From SZAS-79 sp963844255 (GTDB lineage Bacteria > Pseudomonadota > Gammaproteobacteria > Burkholderiales > SG8-39), in the NCBI GenBank assembly GCA_963844255.1, contig CAWJNP010000025.1, forward strand, positions 1 through 64,000: 64,000 nt of DNA, read 5' to 3'. The notes beneath the pieces were generated by a model. That model saw only the letters and a program-made list of their open reading frames with translations, made no database searches and had not been told where the DNA came from. The translations under genes were made by a program, and so were the position numbers. Shown one piece after another: positions 31,019 through 39,482 of the stretch; position 1 is the stretch's first letter; the number at the start of each line of letters is the position of its first letter.

Positions 31019-33100
31019 ATGATCGATGCCGTACAGCCGGATGCGCCCGCGCGCGGTGCCCGCGAACCCGTGGGCGCCAAGCTGTTTTCGTTTGCGGTCG
31101 TCGCCGACACACATGTCAACGAGCACGAGGAACGCTCCGCCTCGCCGTTCGAAACCAACGCGCGCGCCAACGGCCGTGCCCGCCATGCGCTGGCCGAGAT
31201 CGGTGCGCTCGATCCCGCGCCGGCATTCGTCGTCCACCTGGGCGACATCGTCCACCCGATGCCGGGCCTGCCCGTGTTCGGCGAGGCGGCGCGCCGCTTC
31301 AAGGAGATCGCCGCCGCGATCAAGGTGCCGCTGCATCTTGTGCCGGGCAACCACGACGTGGGCGACAAAGCCCTCGACTGGATGCCGGCCGACATCGTCA
31401 CCTCCGGCTATGTTGCCAGTTACCGCGAGACCTTCGGCCGCGATTACTACGCGTTCGACTGCGACGTGCTGCGCGGCATCGTGATCGACGCGCAGCTCAT
31501 GAACTCCGGTCTGCCGGAAGAGACTGAGCAGCGCGCATGGCTGGAGGCCGAATTTTCCGCCAGCGCCGGCCGACGGGTGTTCGTCTTCCTCCACTACCCC
31601 CCCTTCGTGCTCACGGCCGACGAGCGCAGCACCTACGACAACATCGACCAGCCCGCGCGCGCCTGGCTGCTCGGCCTTTTCGAACGGCACGGAGTCGAGG
31701 CGATGTTCGCCGGCCACGTACACAACTTCTGGTACGACGTCCACGCCGGGATCGAGATGTACCTGCTGCCATCGACCGCGTTCCTCAGACACGATTACAG
31801 CGAGTTCTACCGCGTCGACCCGGGCTGCGAGTTCGGGCGCGGCGACACGGGAAAGTTCGGCTACTGCGTGGTTGACGTGCACGAGCAGGGCCACGTGATG
31901 CGCCTGGTACGCACCGATGGACGTACCCTGCCGCCCGGGCAGGCCTACGCGCCGCGCCGCGTGCCTCCGCCCGCGAGCGTGAAGAACGCTCCTTTCACCG
32001 GCGTCGGCGTCGAACTGCGCCATCCCTGGGCGGAGGTCCTCGACATTCCCTCCACCGGCGGGGTGCAGGAGTTCGGCCGCAAGCCGGCGCGCAACGACTA
32101 TCCGGTCATGGCGCTATGGGAAATGGGCGCACGCCTCGTCAAGGTCCCGGACAGCGACCTCACCCAGGCGCCGGTATGCACGCGCATGCGGCTCATGCAT
32201 GCAGCGGGCCACCGCTTCATCGTCACCACCCTGGGCGTGCCGCGAGAGGGCGTATCCGTGGCGCTCGAAGAGGCGCCGGGTCTCGTGGAAGCACTGGAAG
32301 TCAACCTGAGCGGGGCAGCGCTCGCGCGCAACGCCGCGCGCCTGGCCGCGTTCCGGGAGAAATTCAGCATCCCGCTCTACTGGGCCAAGCTGCGGATGCA
32401 CGAGGACGCGCGCTACGACGGCCAGCACGTCAGCCATTTCATCAAGACGGGACTGATGCCGCAGGAACTGGACGGCCTTGAGGTGGTAATGCAGAGCGCG
32501 GGGGTGCGAGGGCTGTTCGATGGCGTGGTCGTGCGCCTGGATCGCGATGCCGACCTGCTTGCCACCGCGTGCCGGCTGGCGGCGTATGCCGCGCAAACGG
32601 GCCTGGCCTTGCTCGGCGCGATCAAGCTGACCGATTCGAACATTGCGAAGAGTCGCGATGACGACACCGACACCGCGCGGCTGGTCGCCGAAGCCGTGCT
32701 CGCCGCGCGTCTCTCGCCGCGGGTACGCTACGTTTTCGATACTTTCATGGACATCGATCGCGGCTACTTCCCGCGACACGGGTTCATCGACCGGATGTTC
32801 AATCCGCGCCCCGCGCTGCGCGCCTACGCCGCTTTCTCGCACCTGCTCGGCAGCGGGGCCGTCGACGTCGGGTCCACCGAAACATACGGCCCCGCGCGCC
32901 GCACGGGTTTCGGCGTTGGCGAAGAGCGCCACGTCCTCGTGTCGGGTGCGGATCGCGCGACGGCCGCCGCCCTTGCGGGGCAAGCCCGCGCAAAGGGGCT
33001 GCTGGACCTGTGCGCCGGCGAGTACCTCGACCCCGCAGACAAACACGACGCGGCGAAACCGGGACTCTGGGTCCTGACGAACGTCGCTACTTCTCCATGA
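31019..33100 (+). CDS. Metallophosphoesterase fused to a putative TIM-barrel domain
   Basis: 693 residues. Residues about 15-300 form a calcineurin-like phosphoesterase with the full metal set: VVADTHVNEH, HLGDIVH, GNHD, FLHYPP and AGHVHN. The C-terminal half (about 345-690) has repeated beta-alpha character (ALWEMGARLVKVP, VEALEVNLSG, YVFDTFMDIDRGYFPRHG) suggesting a TIM barrel of unknown activity. No signal peptide. The stop overlaps the ATG of a PhyH-type dioxygenase (ATGA), so the two are probably made together. The combined architecture is not one I can name. Confidence 0.75.
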   Translation: MIDAVQPDAPARGAREPVGAKLFSFAVVADTHVNEHEERSASPFETNARANGRARHALAEIGALDPAPAFVVHLGDIVHPMPGLPVFGEAARRFKEIAAAIKVPLHLVPGNHDVGDKALDWMPADIVTSGYVASYRETFGRDYYAFDCDVLRGIVIDAQLMNSGLPEETEQRAWLEAEFSASAGRRVFVFLHYPPFVLTADERSTYDNIDQPARAWLLGLFERHGVEAMFAGHVHNFWYDVHAGIEMYLLPSTAFLRHDYSEFYRVDPGCEFGRGDTGKFGYCVVDVHEQGHVMRLVRTDGRTLPPGQAYAPRRVPPPASVKNAPFTGVGVELRHPWAEVLDIPSTGGVQEFGRKPARNDYPVMALWEMGARLVKVPDSDLTQAPVCTRMRLMHAAGHRFIVTTLGVPREGVSVALEEAPGLVEALEVNLSGAALARNAARLAAFREKFSIPLYWAKLRMHEDARYDGQHVSHFIKTGLMPQELDGLEVVMQSAGVRGLFDGVVVRLDRDADLLATACRLAAYAAQTGLALLGAIKLTDSNIAKSRDDDTDTARLVAEAVLAARLSPRVRYVFDTFMDIDRGYFPRHGFIDRMFNPRPALRAYAAFSHLLGSGAVDVGSTETYGPARRTGFGVGEERHVLVSGADRATAAALAGQARAKGLLDLCAGEYLDPADKHDAAKPGLWVLTNVATSP

Positions 33101-33906
33101 GCCCGGATCCCCTGCGCGCAATCACGGCCGAAGAGTGCGTCACCTATGCGCGCGACGGCGTAGTCTGCCTCACCGGCGTGTTTTCGCGCGAATGGCTTGC
33201 GTTCCTAACAGAAGCCACCGAAGAGGCGATGGCGCATCCAGGCCCGCACGCCGAGGAGTACGAGGCGGCGGACGGCGGCGGGCGGTTCTACGGTGAGGTA
33301 GAGACCGCCGAACGCCTCGCGTCGTTCCGACGCTTTGCGCTCGAATCGCCGGCCGCGCAGATCGCGGGGCAGGTGATGGGCGCGACACGTGTGAACTTTT
33401 TCTACGACCAGCTGCTCGTCAAGGAACCCGGCACTTCGGCGCGCACCCCCTGGCACCAGGACCAGCCCTACTGGGCGGTGAGCGGGCGTCAGGTCTGCTC
33501 GCTGTGGCTGCCGCTCGATCCGGTACCGCGCGAGGTGGCGGTCGAATACGTTTGCGGCAGCCATGCATGGCCGGAGTTCAGTCCCTATCACTTTGCCAAC
33601 GGCAGTCCCTATGCCGGTACGGGCCTGCCGCCGCTCCCCGACATCGAGAGGACGCGCGACCGACACAGGATCGTCGCCTTCGACATGCAGCCCGGCGACT
33701 GCATGGTGTTCCAGGCGATGGTCGTGCACGGGGCCCCGGGCAATGCGGGCACCGGACGTCGGCGCGCCCTGTCCACGCGCTGGACCGGGGACGATGCGCG
33801 TTACTGCGTGCGCAAAGGCGAGGTCGCGATTCCCACCGCGGATCCCGGCCTCGCGCACGGCGCACGCATGGACTGCGCCCGCTTTCCGCTCGTTTGGCAG
33901 GCCTGA
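33097..33906 (+). CDS. Phytanoyl-CoA dioxygenase (PhyH) family protein
   Basis: 269 residues. Fe(II)/2-oxoglutarate dioxygenase fold with the HxD iron ligands in TPWHQDQPYW, distal His in VVHGAPGN and the 2OG Arg shortly after (RRRALSTRWTGDD). PhyH relatives hydroxylate small molecules, including phosphonates; the substrate here is unknown. It is translationally coupled to the metallophosphoesterase, hinting that one product is substrate for the other. Confidence 0.85.
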   Translation: MSPDPLRAITAEECVTYARDGVVCLTGVFSREWLAFLTEATEEAMAHPGPHAEEYEAADGGGRFYGEVETAERLASFRRFALESPAAQIAGQVMGATRVNFFYDQLLVKEPGTSARTPWHQDQPYWAVSGRQVCSLWLPLDPVPREVAVEYVCGSHAWPEFSPYHFANGSPYAGTGLPPLPDIERTRDRHRIVAFDMQPGDCMVFQAMVVHGAPGNAGTGRRRALSTRWTGDDARYCVRKGEVAIPTADPGLAHGARMDCARFPLVWQA

Positions 33907-33953
33907 GCCCTTACGTCTATACAATCGAGCTTCGGCCTTTGAGGAAAAACACC

Positions 33954-34352
33954 ATGGCGCAGACAGGCGATACCCATTCGAAGGTGGTCGGCTACATCCT
34001 CTGGCTGGTCGGTTTCACCGGCGCGCATCGCTTCTATTTCGGCAAGCCGGTGACCGGAACGATCTGGTTCTTTACCCTGGGTCTGCTGGGCATCGGCTGG
34101 TTGATCGATCTGTTTCTGATTCCGTCGATGGACCGGCAGGCGGACCTTCGGTTTCGCGCGGGCGACATCGATTACTCGGTCGCCTGGATCCTGCTGACCT
34201 TCCTCGGCCTGCTCGGCATCCACCGGATGTACATGGGTAAATGGATCACCGGCATCCTGTATCTGCTCACGCTCGGCCTTCTGGGGTTCGGCTGGCTGTA
34301 CGACTACTGGACGCTCAACGACCAGATCACCATCGCGAATTCCTCGAACTAG
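33954..34352 (+). CDS. Duplicated TM2-domain membrane protein
   Basis: 132 residues with two TM2-like units, each with a loop GxHRxYxGK: GFTGAHRFYFGKPVTG and GLLGIHRMYMGKWITG, each followed by GLLGIGWLIDLF or GLLGFGWLYDYW. Four membrane helices predicted. Role unknown. An intrinsic terminator follows. Confidence 0.85.
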   Translation: MAQTGDTHSKVVGYILWLVGFTGAHRFYFGKPVTGTIWFFTLGLLGIGWLIDLFLIPSMDRQADLRFRAGDIDYSVAWILLTFLGLLGIHRMYMGKWITGILYLLTLGLLGFGWLYDYWTLNDQITIANSSN

Positions 34353-34384
34353 CCCCCGCGCCCCGGCGCCCGGACGCAGGCGAT

Positions 34385-34412
34385 AAAAAACCCCGCCGCA
34401 GCGGGGTTTTTT
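34385..34412. terminator. Bidirectional intrinsic terminator
   Basis: GC stem CCCCGC-CGCA-GCGGGG flanked by six A's on the left and six T's on the right, so it can stop transcription from both the TM2 gene and the converging metallo-beta-lactamase gene. Confidence 0.9.
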
Positions 34413-34427
34413 GTTGCCATATAAAGC

Positions 34428-35396
34428 TCAGCAGCCGGCCACGCACTTCGCCTTGCCGTCGAACTCCATGGTCTTGCCGGACAGCGGAATATGCACCGGC
34501 GCCTTGGTGCCCTTGATGAACGCGGCGGTCTTGGTGTTCGGCAGGAGCTTGCCCCCCTCGGTCGCCTTCTCATTCGCGTGCGAGACGATCACCGTCTTCG
34601 GCTTGACGAGGTTGTTCATCACATGTGAAGCCTCGGTCGGCCCGGTGGTGAAGACGTCGCCGATGTTCATGACCGCGAGATTCGCCTTGTAGTAGCCATG
34701 CACCACGACGTCCTGCTCGGCGGTGATGCCGGTGTCACCCGACAGGTAGACCACAAGGCCGTTGGTAAAGCGCAACACGTAGCCCGTGGGCGGGCCGGCG
34801 TAGGCCGTGAGGCCGTTGTCGGCAAGTCCCTTGCCGAGGTCACCCTCGATGAAGCCCGGGGAGATGCCGCTGCTGTGAACCGCCGGCACCGTGGTGATAT
34901 TCACGCCGCCGACTTTTGCGTTGGCACCGAAGCGCACGAGCTGCACCTTGCTCGGATCGCCGCCCGCGGCCTTCATCTTGTGCGCGAAGAAGGAGCTGAA
35001 TTCCGAACCGACCACGATCCTGGCCTTCTTGCCCACCGCGATGTTCACCGAGTTCGAGTTCGGCGTGGTCTTCACCGAGAAATCCGGCTTGCCGCACTCA
35101 CCCGCGTTCGCCGAAGGCTGGATCAGGTCGCCGAGATGATCGCCATGCAGGTGGGTCACCAGCAGCGCGTCGATGTGACCGAGGCGAGGATCTTCGGGGC
35201 CACGCACCGTCCGACCGGCGTCGTACAGGATCCGCGTGCCGTCCGGGTCCTCGAAGATCATCGCGCGATCCAGCGGGCAGAACTCCCCGTCATGGCTGCC
35301 CAGCGGCGTGACTTTCACGTTGCCGCCTGCGGCCAGCGCCATGCCTGCCGTGCAGGCCAGCGCAAGCGCCGTCGAAATCAGTGTCGTCTTTCTCAT
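34428..35396 (-). CDS. Periplasmic metallo-beta-lactamase-fold hydrolase
   Basis: 322 residues with a signal peptide (MRKTTLISTALALACTAGMA). Metal motif THLHGDHLGD near residue 85, later HSSGISPGF, SGDTG and a C-terminal SHAN. The fold hydrolyses esters, lactones or phosphodiesters. The start at 35396 has a GGGAGAGGC ribosome site. The C-terminus has a Cys pair (KCVAGC). It converges on the terminator at 34385. Confidence 0.83.
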   Translation of the reverse strand: MRKTTLISTALALACTAGMALAAGGNVKVTPLGSHDGEFCPLDRAMIFEDPDGTRILYDAGRTVRGPEDPRLGHIDALLVTHLHGDHLGDLIQPSANAGECGKPDFSVKTTPNSNSVNIAVGKKARIVVGSEFSSFFAHKMKAAGGDPSKVQLVRFGANAKVGGVNITTVPAVHSSGISPGFIEGDLGKGLADNGLTAYAGPPTGYVLRFTNGLVVYLSGDTGITAEQDVVVHGYYKANLAVMNIGDVFTTGPTEASHVMNNLVKPKTVIVSHANEKATEGGKLLPNTKTAAFIKGTKAPVHIPLSGKTMEFDGKAKCVAGC

Positions 35397-35696
35397 GCCT
35401 CTCCCTCTGTATGTTTGGTTGCGCTCTCGCAGGTCTTGCGCCACCCGCAGCTCGCGGCCACCGGCGTGCGCTCGGCTCAGTGTCTCAGAAAAGTTTCCCT
35501 TACGCGATCTTCCGTATTGACTCCGCGGATTCAACCTGCCCCGTCAGCCAACCTTGCTGTGCTGCATCACAGCACAGCCGCTGCCATCACAGATCAATTC
35601 TGACATTCGCCTTGCATCAACCGGATCGCGAACGTGTTGTACGAAATTGAAAATTTCCAACTAGACTGCTCGCCAGATTCGCTGTGGAAAAAATGC
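35397..35696. other. Intergenic region between divergent genes, with one dyad
   Basis: About 300 bases between the metallo-beta-lactamase gene and the sulfur module. The one clear structure is a 9-base dyad at 35556-35578, GCTGTGCTG-CATCA-CAGCACAGC, a possible operator or hairpin. It is more AT-rich near 35600-35690, where the promoter of the + genes would be expected. No gene is supported. Confidence 0.5.
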
Positions 35697-36239
35697 ATGG
35701 GCCGAATGATACGCAGGTGCTTACGTGCTGCAACGGCAGCGCTCATTGCAGCGCCTCTCGCGGCACTGGCGCAACCCTCGATGAACCTGCGAAGCAATGG
35801 CCTGCAACTCTCCGTACGGACCCTGGGCTATGAGCAGGCAGCTTCTTTCTATCTTGCGCGAGGCGTGCCGGCGGCCCTGGTCGAGCGCTACGCGCGCTCC
35901 TGCGTGGTGAACGTTGCACTGCATAGCGATTCCTCCGCGAAGACAATCGCCACCCGGCTCGAAGACTGGCGCGTGGAACCGGAGCACGGTACGGCGCAGA
36001 AGATCCGCGGCCGCAGCGACTGGCTGCGCGAACTGGATCAAGCCGCAACGGGAACTGCCGCGCGAATGGCGTTTGAATGGGCTCAGCTCCCGGAGACTGC
36101 GGAATTGCATCCCGGTGATTCGATCCAGGGGATGTTATCCGTGCCCATCAATCGGAACAGCGCATTCACCCTGTACGTACGCTGGGACTCAGGAGAAAAA
36201 GGCAATGAAGCACGGATCCAGAAAATTCGTTGCGACTGA
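35697..36239 (+). CDS. Exported protein of unknown function heading the sulfur module
   Basis: About 180 residues with a signal peptide (MGRMIRRCLRAATAALIAAP to ALAQ). The mature part shows no motif I recognise. The start at 35697 is chosen for the signal peptide; the frame is open upstream to 35634. Its last 35 bases overlap the start of the TlpA-like gene, so the two are linked in one operon. Confidence 0.65.
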   Translation: MGRMIRRCLRAATAALIAAPLAALAQPSMNLRSNGLQLSVRTLGYEQAASFYLARGVPAALVERYARSCVVNVALHSDSSAKTIATRLEDWRVEPEHGTAQKIRGRSDWLRELDQAATGTAARMAFEWAQLPETAELHPGDSIQGMLSVPINRNSAFTLYVRWDSGEKGNEARIQKIRCD

Positions 36240-36765
36240 ACGTCGCGCCTTTTTGCTCGGCGCAATGGGGATCTCCCTGCTCGGCGCGCACAGGGCCCGC
36301 GCGGCACAGCCGGACGTATTTGCACGTGTTGGCACGCGCACACAAGCGCCCGACTTTTCGCTAGAGGACGCCGACCGCAAGTTGTGGCGCCTTTCAGCAC
36401 TGCGAGACCGGGTGGTGGTGGTGAATTTCTGGGCGAGCTGGTGCCCACCCTGCAGAAAAGAGATGGCATCGCTGGATAGCCTGTACCGCGCCGTCGCCCC
36501 GAAAGGCGCATTGGTGCTTGGGATCAATGCCGGTGAACCCTGGGAGGCGGTGGCCGCATTTTCCGCGGCGTTCGATCCTGCGCTCCGATTCCCGCTGCTG
36601 ATCGACGAAAAAGGAAGCGTGATGCGCGACTGGCAAGTGAACGCGCTGCCATCGACTTACGTCATCGATCGCAGCGGCCGGATTGTCCTGCGCGCCCTTG
36701 GCGGACGCGATTTCAGCCGCCCGGACGCAATAGAGGACATCACGAAACTTACGGCCGGCGGCTAG
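36205..36765 (+). CDS. TlpA-like thioredoxin, Tat-exported
   Basis: 186 residues. N-terminal twin-arginine signal TERRAFLLGAMG, then a thioredoxin fold with FWASWCPPCRKEM (Cys80-Cys83) and the cis-Pro in NALPSTYVIDRSG. WCPPC is typical of TlpA/ResA-type periplasmic disulfide reductases or cytochrome c maturation factors. The start overlaps the preceding gene and has AGGAG upstream. The neighbours (DsrE-like, double rhodanese) suggest a role in periplasmic sulfur handling. Confidence 0.85.
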   Translation: MKHGSRKFVATERRAFLLGAMGISLLGAHRARAAQPDVFARVGTRTQAPDFSLEDADRKLWRLSALRDRVVVVNFWASWCPPCRKEMASLDSLYRAVAPKGALVLGINAGEPWEAVAAFSAAFDPALRFPLLIDEKGSVMRDWQVNALPSTYVIDRSGRIVLRALGGRDFSRPDAIEDITKLTAGG

Positions 36766-36805
36766 AGCCCCGTTAAAACATTTTTCCACCGGAAAGGAGT
36801 CTGAA

Positions 36806-37315
36806 ATGAGAAAGCATTTGAATTTAATAGTCGCCACGGCTGCTACGGCAGTCATGGCCTTGTCAGGCGGAACTGCGGCGCTGGCTGCAGGCTACGACGA
36901 CCGCGATGCGCTGCAGGGCGCCAAGGAGGTCAAGGTCGCCTTCGACATTACGGCCGGTGACGCGAAGGTGCTCTTGGCGCGGCTAAACATCATCGACGAA
37001 ACGCGCCAATCGCTGATCAATCAGGGCGTGACGCCACACTTCATCATCTCGTTTCGTGGCGGTGCTACGAAGCTTGTGCAGACCGACATGTCGAAGGTAA
37101 AGGCCGAAGACCGGGAGATCGCGACAAAAATCGCCGCGAAGCTCGCCGAGATGCGCAGTTCGAAAGGCGTCGACAACGTCGAACAATGTGCGGTCGCGGT
37201 TCGCGAGCAGGGCACGCGCCCGGAAGACGTGGTGCCTTCGGTGAAGGTCGTCGGGAACGCATGGATATCCCTGATGGCTTACCAGAATCGCGGATATGCC
37301 TACATCTCGCCTTGA
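36806..37315 (+). CDS. Exported DsrE/DsrF-like protein
   Basis: 169 residues with a signal peptide (ending near ALAAGYDD). The body (KVAFDITAGDAKVLLARLN, HFIISFRGGATKLVQ) matches the DsrE/F-like fold used in sulfur-relay proteins. One Cys sits in NVEQCAVAVREQG near residue 130. An AAAGGAG site precedes the start. It lies between the TlpA-like and rhodanese genes. Confidence 0.78.
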   Translation: MRKHLNLIVATAATAVMALSGGTAALAAGYDDRDALQGAKEVKVAFDITAGDAKVLLARLNIIDETRQSLINQGVTPHFIISFRGGATKLVQTDMSKVKAEDREIATKIAAKLAEMRSSKGVDNVEQCAVAVREQGTRPEDVVPSVKVVGNAWISLMAYQNRGYAYISP

Positions 37316-37342
37316 TATTCTGATTCCCTGCCGGAGACCATC

Positions 37343-38338
37343 TTGAGAACCTTGACGGCACTGCTGCTCTTCTCGCTTGCCGGCCTTGCCTGCGCCGAGG
37401 ACCGGATCATCGTCGACCGTGGCTACGTACAGGAAGCGGCCAGGCGTGACGTCCCGATCCTCGATGTGCGTAATGCCGTCGAATACCGGAAGGGGCATCT
37501 TCCCGGCGCGATCAACATCGGGGATGTCGCACAGGTCCTGCGCGACAGCAACGCCGAGGACTTCATCGCCATCGAGCGAATCGAAAAAATCCTCGGCGCC
37601 GCCGGCATCGATCCGGCGCACGAGATCATCGTCTACGGAAATCGTGGCGCGTGGAATCCCTATTTCGGCCGGTACACGATGCAGTATTTCGGCGGCAGGC
37701 AGGCTCGCGTGTATCACGACGGGATCGAAGACTGGATCGCCGCCGGTCTCCCGGTTTCACGCGAAGAGACCAGGCGGCCACCGATTTCGCTTACGCTGAA
37801 ACCCAACCCCGATGCAAGCGTATCCACGCGCGACGTCGTTGCACGGCTGAACCGGAGCGACGTGCAGATCGTCGATGCACGCACGCCGCGCGAGTTCTCG
37901 GGTGAAGACATTCGCGCCATCCGGGGCGGCCATATTCCGGGAGCAGTCAACATTCCGTACGAACAGAACTGGGTCGATCCTTCCACACCGCAAAAACTCG
38001 CGAAGCGCGAAGTGGCCGATTCGTCGGGGATGTCGCTCAAACCGGTGGAGAAATTGAAGGCGCTTTATGCCGGTCTCGATCCAAGCAAGGAGACAATCGT
38101 CTACTGTCAGAGCGGCGCTCGCGCGGCCGAAACCGCCGGCGTATTGCAGCAACTGGGCTTTACCAAGGTCAAGGTCTATGACTCGTCCTGGCTGGGCTAC
38201 GGCAATACGCTCGATGCACCGGCCAACAAAGTGACCTTCTTCAACGTCGGACTCCTGAACGGCAAAATCGCCGCAATGCAAAACCGCATTGATCATCTTG
38301 AGCGCGAACTTGCCGGGACGAAGGCAGGCGGGAAATAG
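37343..38338 (+). CDS. Exported double-rhodanese protein
   Basis: 331 residues with a signal peptide (MRTLTALLLFSLAGLACA). The first rhodanese domain (VPILDVRNAVEYRKGHLPGA) has IIVYGNRGAWNPY where the active loop should be, so it lacks the Cys. The second (VQIVDARTPREFSGEDIR) has YCQSGARAAET with Cys255. A C-terminal helical tail follows. The start is a TTG with GGAG upstream. It closes the module and is likely the sulfane-sulfur handling part. Confidence 0.85.
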   Translation: MRTLTALLLFSLAGLACAEDRIIVDRGYVQEAARRDVPILDVRNAVEYRKGHLPGAINIGDVAQVLRDSNAEDFIAIERIEKILGAAGIDPAHEIIVYGNRGAWNPYFGRYTMQYFGGRQARVYHDGIEDWIAAGLPVSREETRRPPISLTLKPNPDASVSTRDVVARLNRSDVQIVDARTPREFSGEDIRAIRGGHIPGAVNIPYEQNWVDPSTPQKLAKREVADSSGMSLKPVEKLKALYAGLDPSKETIVYCQSGARAAETAGVLQQLGFTKVKVYDSSWLGYGNTLDAPANKVTFFNVGLLNGKIAAMQNRIDHLERELAGTKAGGK

Positions 38339-38384
38339 ACGCAATACCGCCCCGGACGGATTTGCAAATAAAATCTGGACCACC

Positions 38385-38412
38385 CCCAGTGCCGACATTG
38401 TGCGGCACTGGG
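38385..38412. terminator. Hairpin between the converging rhodanese and selenoprotein genes
   Basis: Perfect 10-base arms CCCAGTGCCG/CGGCACTGGG around an 8-base loop. It lies between two 3' ends. No T-run on either side, so terminator function is probable but unproven. Confidence 0.5.
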
Positions 38413-38486
38413 TCAGGAAACATCACTACGCGGCAGAAGTCCTCAATGAACGGATTGAGGGTCAGGCCAGGCGCTGAATCCGACGG

Positions 38487-39356
38487 CTACGAGGATTTGA
38501 GCCGCAGCGCCGCCGCCTGCCGCAGACGGCGTTCCTCACCGATTGCACGCAGCCTTTCAAGCTCGACCGGATCGACCCGGCCGTAGCGCTCCCGCCAGCC
38601 CGGGTCTTCCTTCCACCTGAAGGGTGCCTCCAGGGTGGTGCGCGGCCCGGGCGCGGTTTCCAGCAACCCCAGTGCTGTCGCGACGACCTCGCGTTGCATG
38701 TCCGCGCGCCAGGGATAGCCGCAGGGATTGCCAAGCGGGAAGTCGGTAAAGACGAACCGTGCGACGCCACAGTGTTCAACCACGTCGCGCGCCGATCCGA
38801 TCATGACGGTCGGCAGGCCGTTGGCCTCGAGGTGCCGTGCAACCAGACTCACGGTCTGGTGGCACACCGGTCACAAGGCGCTGAGCAGGACCGCGTCGAC
38901 CCGGTCCTCGCGCAGTCGCGCAAGGATTTCGGGGACATCTTCCTCGATCGTCTTACGCTGACTGTATTCGGTCGGCACGCCGTGAAAGCGCGCCGCGATT
39001 GCGCGGATCATGCCTTCGCGTGCGAGGCCGGCTGCGGTCTTGATCGGCATGAAACTCTCGCGATCCTCGGTATGGGTCGACTCGCGATCCCATGCGAGGT
39101 TGTCGGTATTGAGTTCGGGCAGTGGATCGGTCATGCCCGACCAGACATGCTTGACACCTTTTTCGTCTCGGTTCGAGCGGTCGGGAGGATTTGCGGTGGT
39201 GACCAGGCCGATGCGTGCTTCGGCCAGCGGCTTCGCCAGTCGCGCGAATGGAGTCTCGGCATGGGTCGCCCAGACATAGTCCTTCTCGTACCCGAGTGCC
39301 CGGTAGTAGTCGCGGGTACGTTCGATATAGCGGATCGGCTCTTCGTTGTCTGGCAT
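38487..39356 (-). CDS. Selenoprotein, PrdB/GrdB-like reductase family (in-frame UGA = Sec)
   Basis: 289 residues including selenocysteine at codon 162 (TGA at 38873-38871). The same frame runs on both sides, from MPDNEEPIRYIERTRDYY to QAAALRLKSS. The UGA falls in VLLSAL-U-PVCHQTVSLV, a UxxC motif as in the glycine/betaine/D-proline reductase B-type selenoproteins. The size and Sec position resemble PrdB more than the longer GrdB. Downstream the conserved-looking stretch LEANGLPTVMIG fits the family. A SECIS-like hairpin starts five bases after the UGA. No grdA, grdC or prdA lies nearby. The physiological substrate is unknown, and a reductase or redox role is inferred from the UxxC. A conventional caller would give two ORFs, 38871-39416 and 38487-38867. 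Confidence 0.85.
38836..38873 (-). promoter_or_regulatory. Bacterial SECIS element following the UGA
   Basis: After UGA the RNA forms a stem of five pairs (38866-38862 with 38840-38836, one G-U), a C-U mismatch, then seven perfect pairs ACCAGAC/GUCUGGU, closed by loop CGUGA. The loop begins 17 bases after UGA and has G at its second position. This agrees with the known bacterial SECIS pattern (stem-loop directly 3' of UGA, G within the first two loop bases). Confidence 0.8.
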
Positions 39357-39482
39357 GGCGGAAATCCTGTTCTTGTGCTGTGCAGGAAATTCTACCCGTT
39401 CATGTCCGGGCCGCAAGCGCTTGCAGCCGGCCGCATGCTAGTCTGCCATTTCGGCAATTCGACTTCCGGGAGCAGGCACGCC

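Noticed and set aside
38871..38873. TGA in the selenoprotein as a pseudogene stop.
   Set aside because: The single stop sits exactly at a redox-motif position with a Cys three residues later and a SECIS-like hairpin after it, and the frame is unbroken on both sides.
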